From: Phycicoccus sp. Soil802
GTDB lineage: Bacteria > Actinomycetota > Actinomycetes > Actinomycetales > Dermatophilaceae
Assembly: GCF_001429605.1 (NCBI RefSeq)
Contig: NZ_LMSS01000004.1
Location: 124,001-188,000 of the forward strand
Length of the DNA: 64,000 nucleotides
Direction of reading: 5' to 3'
Part shown: one piece after another, positions 63,863-64,000 of the stretch
Numbering within the stretch: position 1 is the stretch's first letter
Layout: every line of letters starts with the position of its first letter
Made by a program: the position numbers and the translations under genes
The notes under the pieces: model-generated
Databases searched by the model: none
What the model was told of the DNA's origin: nothing
The model's input: the letters and a program-made list of their open reading frames with translations, nothing else

Positions 63863-64000
63863 GTGTCAGGAACGCTGGCCGAGAAGGTCTGGGAAGCGCA
63901 TGTGGTTCGGCGCGCCGAGGGCGAGCCGGACCTGCTCTACATCGACCTCCACCTGATCCACGAAGTCACCTCACCCCAGGCCTTCGACGGGCTCCGGCTC
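63863..64000 (+). CDS. leuC: 3-isopropylmalate dehydratase large subunit (3' truncated by window)
   Basis: First 46 codons from GTG 63863: [20 protein letters not shown], then [20 protein letters not shown], the characteristic N-terminus of LeuC. With LeuD it isomerises 2-isopropylmalate (and citramalate in the CimA route). The [4Fe-4S] cysteines lie beyond the window. leuD should follow. Divergent from ndgR. Confidence 0.93.
   Translation, partial: MSGTLAEKVWEAHVVRRAEGEPDLLYIDLHLIHEVTSPQAFDGLRL

Overview
The window is high-GC actinobacterial chromosome. The evidence is a NucS mismatch-repair nuclease, GatCAB, a SARP-type regulator, GTG starts joined by ATGA/GTGA overlaps, and many gene starts that sit 6-9 bp after a TAGACT-like -10 box with no ribosome binding site (leaderless mRNAs). 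Protein content suggests Micrococcales, perhaps Intrasporangiaceae; that placement is inference. No phage, insertion sequence or CRISPR array was seen.

Layout. 1-4984: 3' part of a sugar operon (two ABC permeases, DeoR regulator, ROK kinase, PfkB kinase, class II aldolase). 5075-13671: housekeeping and small genes (nucS, a duplicated-domain hydroxyacyl-CoA dehydrogenase, AI-2E exporter, crotonyl-CoA carboxylase/reductase, methylmalonyl-CoA epimerase). 13890-17306: gatCAB. 17402-24341: accessory genes, including a BNR-propeller/MoaD-like pair facing a cysteine-synthase-fold enzyme. 24434-35293: branched-chain amino acid and serine synthesis (ilvD, ilvBNC behind an attenuator, serA, leuB, ilvE). 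35452-45595: a nine-gene amine catabolism cluster resembling the gamma-glutamylated Puu or ethanolamine routes. 45715-47507: citramalate synthase behind a second attenuator. 47645-55264: a GGDEF/EAL protein, ECF sigma factor, E. coli-type argG, PadR regulator with paired operators, and a GlxA-like regulator. 55341-64000: FAH-family hydrolase, a SARP regulator with a small secreted protein, gltX, tRNA-Gln and tRNA-Glu, MerR and IclR (NdgR-like) regulators, and the start of leuC.

Together, ilvB, N, C, D, E, leuB, leuC and cimA give most of valine, leucine and isoleucine synthesis, with isoleucine through citramalate. Two leader peptides (MARILVLH and MATTMVIID) followed by terminator hairpins point to ribosome-mediated attenuation. 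gltX, gatCAB and tRNA-Gln together fit the two-step route to Gln-tRNA. From memory, the backbone order gatCAB, ilv, serA, leuB, ilvE, cimA, FAH, gltX, ndgR, leuC resembles other actinobacteria, so the amine cluster and the SARP/secreted pair look like insertions into it.

The most unusual non-coding signals are: a word GTATGCCG (extended GGTATGCCGCGTGGCC between genes) that recurs about 45 times in all reading frames; an 83-bp unit with inverted ends repeated three times upstream of gltX; long near-perfect intergenic palindromes; and a leaderless 15-codon leader with switchable stems ahead of a 26-residue peptide gene.
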